This document shows, piece after piece, positions 62,990 to 64,000 of a DNA stretch of 64,000 nt. The translations under genes were made by a program, and so were the position numbers. How positions within the stretch are numbered: position 1 is the stretch's first letter; each line of letters begins with the position of its first letter. The stretch comes from Mantis religiosa. Its lineage: Eukaryota > Arthropoda > Insecta > Mantodea > Mantidae. Where the stretch lies: the NCBI GenBank assembly GCA_030765055.1, contig CM060953.1, positions 190,005,147 through 190,069,146 on the forward strand, read 5' to 3'. The notes below the pieces were generated by a model. The model was not told where the DNA came from, did not search any database, and saw only the letters and a list, made by a program, of their open reading frames with translations.

Positions 62990-64000
62990 GTCTGTGGCAG
63001 AAGGTAAAATGGCCATGAGAGTGATAAGATCATGCTACAGATATAAATGTCAAATGGTTGGAGAGGATTTATACGGCAGTAGTAGAAAATAGAATGTTAC
63101 ATGGATCAGAGGTTTGGGGAATAGATGAGGCTTGGAGAGACACCGATAGAGAGCATAGATCCTTTTGTAACTACATATTGGGATTACCAATAGCATCACC
63201 TAATGGGACAGCACAATTAGAACTAGGCAGGCATTCTAATAAAATTAAAATCTTGTCAAGGGCAATGAAATATTTATACAGGATCACTAACTTAAAAGAT
63301 GGCAATATAATTAAAGAATGTTTTCATATTCAAAAGAGAAGTAACTGGGGTGAGTCTTGGGCACATAAAATGTATGACTTGTTGAAGCAGATAGGTATGG
63401 GTCATTCTTGGATAAATGCAGAGTATGGGTATAGAGGCTTCTGGAAAGAAGTTAAGCTAAGATTAGAAGATATTGACAGAGAAGACATTTTCGCCAATAC
63501 AAGTGACAAAAGTTCACTGAGATTATATAGAGAAATAAAAACAACCTGGGGGAGGGAAGGATATATAGATATACGTAGTAAGTTAGGGCGAGAAGGTTTT
63601 GCTTGGGCGAGAACAGGAGTGAGAAACTTTAAACGTATAGGTCAAGAGAGGGTGCTAGATAAATGTCCATTGTGTGGAGAAGAGAATGCAGATTTCCATT
63701 GTATATTAAATTGTAGACAAACAAAGATATGGAGAGAGCAGGCTTGGCTACGTAAATGGGACAGTTTGGGAATGTTGTCAGTAAAAGGAGAAAAGAACAG
63801 GAGAAATATAGGGAATTATTTAGGGAAAGTTAAAGAGAGATGGCTAAGAACAATTAAGAGAAAAATGTAGAGTGAGATAGGTGAAATGGCAGAAAGTGTA
63901 AAAAGGAGCAGAGGGCCTCCATTACACAAAAACCTAGGGTTTAGGTGTATGGGGGCTAAATTACTATTCAATGGTGGGCAACATGATAGGATTTCCAGGA
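62990..64000 (+). mobile_element. LINE family L, 5'-truncated, running off the window
   Basis: Begins within the RT-downstream region (upstream codons INVKWLERIY, with stops before) and continues to the window end in the 3' UTR. It is the better preserved relative of 37.0-38.0 kb. The right boundary and any target duplication lie outside the window. Confidence 0.8.
63058..63870 (+). CDS. LINE L ORF2 C-terminal region (open, 270 codons)
   Basis: Uninterrupted frame covering the part of ORF2 after the reverse transcriptase. ERIYTAVVENRMLHGSEVWG is the usual post-RT block (Y....R.LYG.EVW), then YILGLPIASPNGTAQLELGR, WAHKMYDLLKQIGMGH, YREIKTTWGREGYIDI, GREGFAWARTGVRNFKRIGQ and the zinc knuckle CPLCGEENADFHCILNC (C-x2-C, His, Cys), which in LINEs binds nucleic acid. 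It ends KERWLRTIKRKM. The Met at 63058 is an internal residue, not a genuine start. An open frame without damage suggests a recent insertion. Confidence 0.85.
   Translation: MERIYTAVVENRMLHGSEVWGIDEAWRDTDREHRSFCNYILGLPIASPNGTAQLELGRHSNKIKILSRAMKYLYRITNLKDGNIIKECFHIQKRSNWGESWAHKMYDLLKQIGMGHSWINAEYGYRGFWKEVKLRLEDIDREDIFANTSDKSSLRLYREIKTTWGREGYIDIRSKLGREGFAWARTGVRNFKRIGQERVLDKCPLCGEENADFHCILNCRQTKIWREQAWLRKWDSLGMLSVKGEKNRRNIGNYLGKVKERWLRTIKRKM

Overview
This window reads as gene-poor eukaryotic DNA, almost certainly arthropod and probably insect. It contains many mariner/Tc1 transposons, Penelope-like and non-LTR retroelements, Ty3/gypsy LTRs, several tRNA-derived SINE families, satellite arrays and long simple repeats. 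A cockroach or other polyneopteran is my guess, based on remembered similarity of the mariner N-terminus MATFSLQEQRV; that part is inference. I found no convincing host exon, no bacterial operon, no true tRNA or rRNA gene and no CRISPR array.

Layout. 1-2.2 kb: satellite fragment, a broken mariner (M0) and a SINE remnant. 2.5-4.2 kb: satellite A array 1 (108-bp unit). 5.8-8.4 kb: remains of a Penelope-like element plus a decayed ORF of a widespread arthropod repeat family. 8.5-10 kb: tRNA-derived repeats. 10.0-15.4 kb: a composite bounded by two inverted 5' ends of one mariner (M1); its core is about 34 tandem copies of a 105-bp piece of the transposase DNA-binding domain. 16.1-19.8 kb: satellite A array 2, ending in a SINE head. 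20.3-24.3 kb: two M2 mariners. 24.6-25.5 kb: solo LTR. 26.7-28.3 kb: polypurine tract. 30.3-31.5 kb: third M2 and a SINE. 31.7-35.7 kb: Tc1-like fragments and a GC-rich inverted pair. 36.4-38 kb: inverted tRNA-like repeats and a LINE. 38.5-42.2 kb: satellite A array 3, with its SINE head, split by a young, internally deleted gypsy element. 43.2-43.7 kb: second polypurine tract. 44.6-48.2 kb: a LINE reverse transcriptase split by mariner M3, which itself carries about 19 copies of an 85-bp piece of its own 3' coding end, and by a SINE with a clear target duplication. 49.3-55.5 kb: LINE, M4 mariner pieces, a solo LTR and an R1-like LINE. 56.1-60.1 kb: fourth M2 and a Tc1-like element (M5) holding a solo LTR. 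60.2-61 kb: a 12-bp-TSD element with a hammerhead-like core. 61.1-64 kb: SINEs and a LINE with an open 270-codon frame.

The unifying theme is transposable elements turning into satellites. In three unrelated elements (the SINE of satellite A, mariner M1 and mariner M3) an internal segment has been amplified head to tail while the diagnostic ends of the parent element still flank the array. Apart from these arrays the window is a layered graveyard in which insertion order can be read from target duplications. Most open reading frames here are translations of repeats, not genes.
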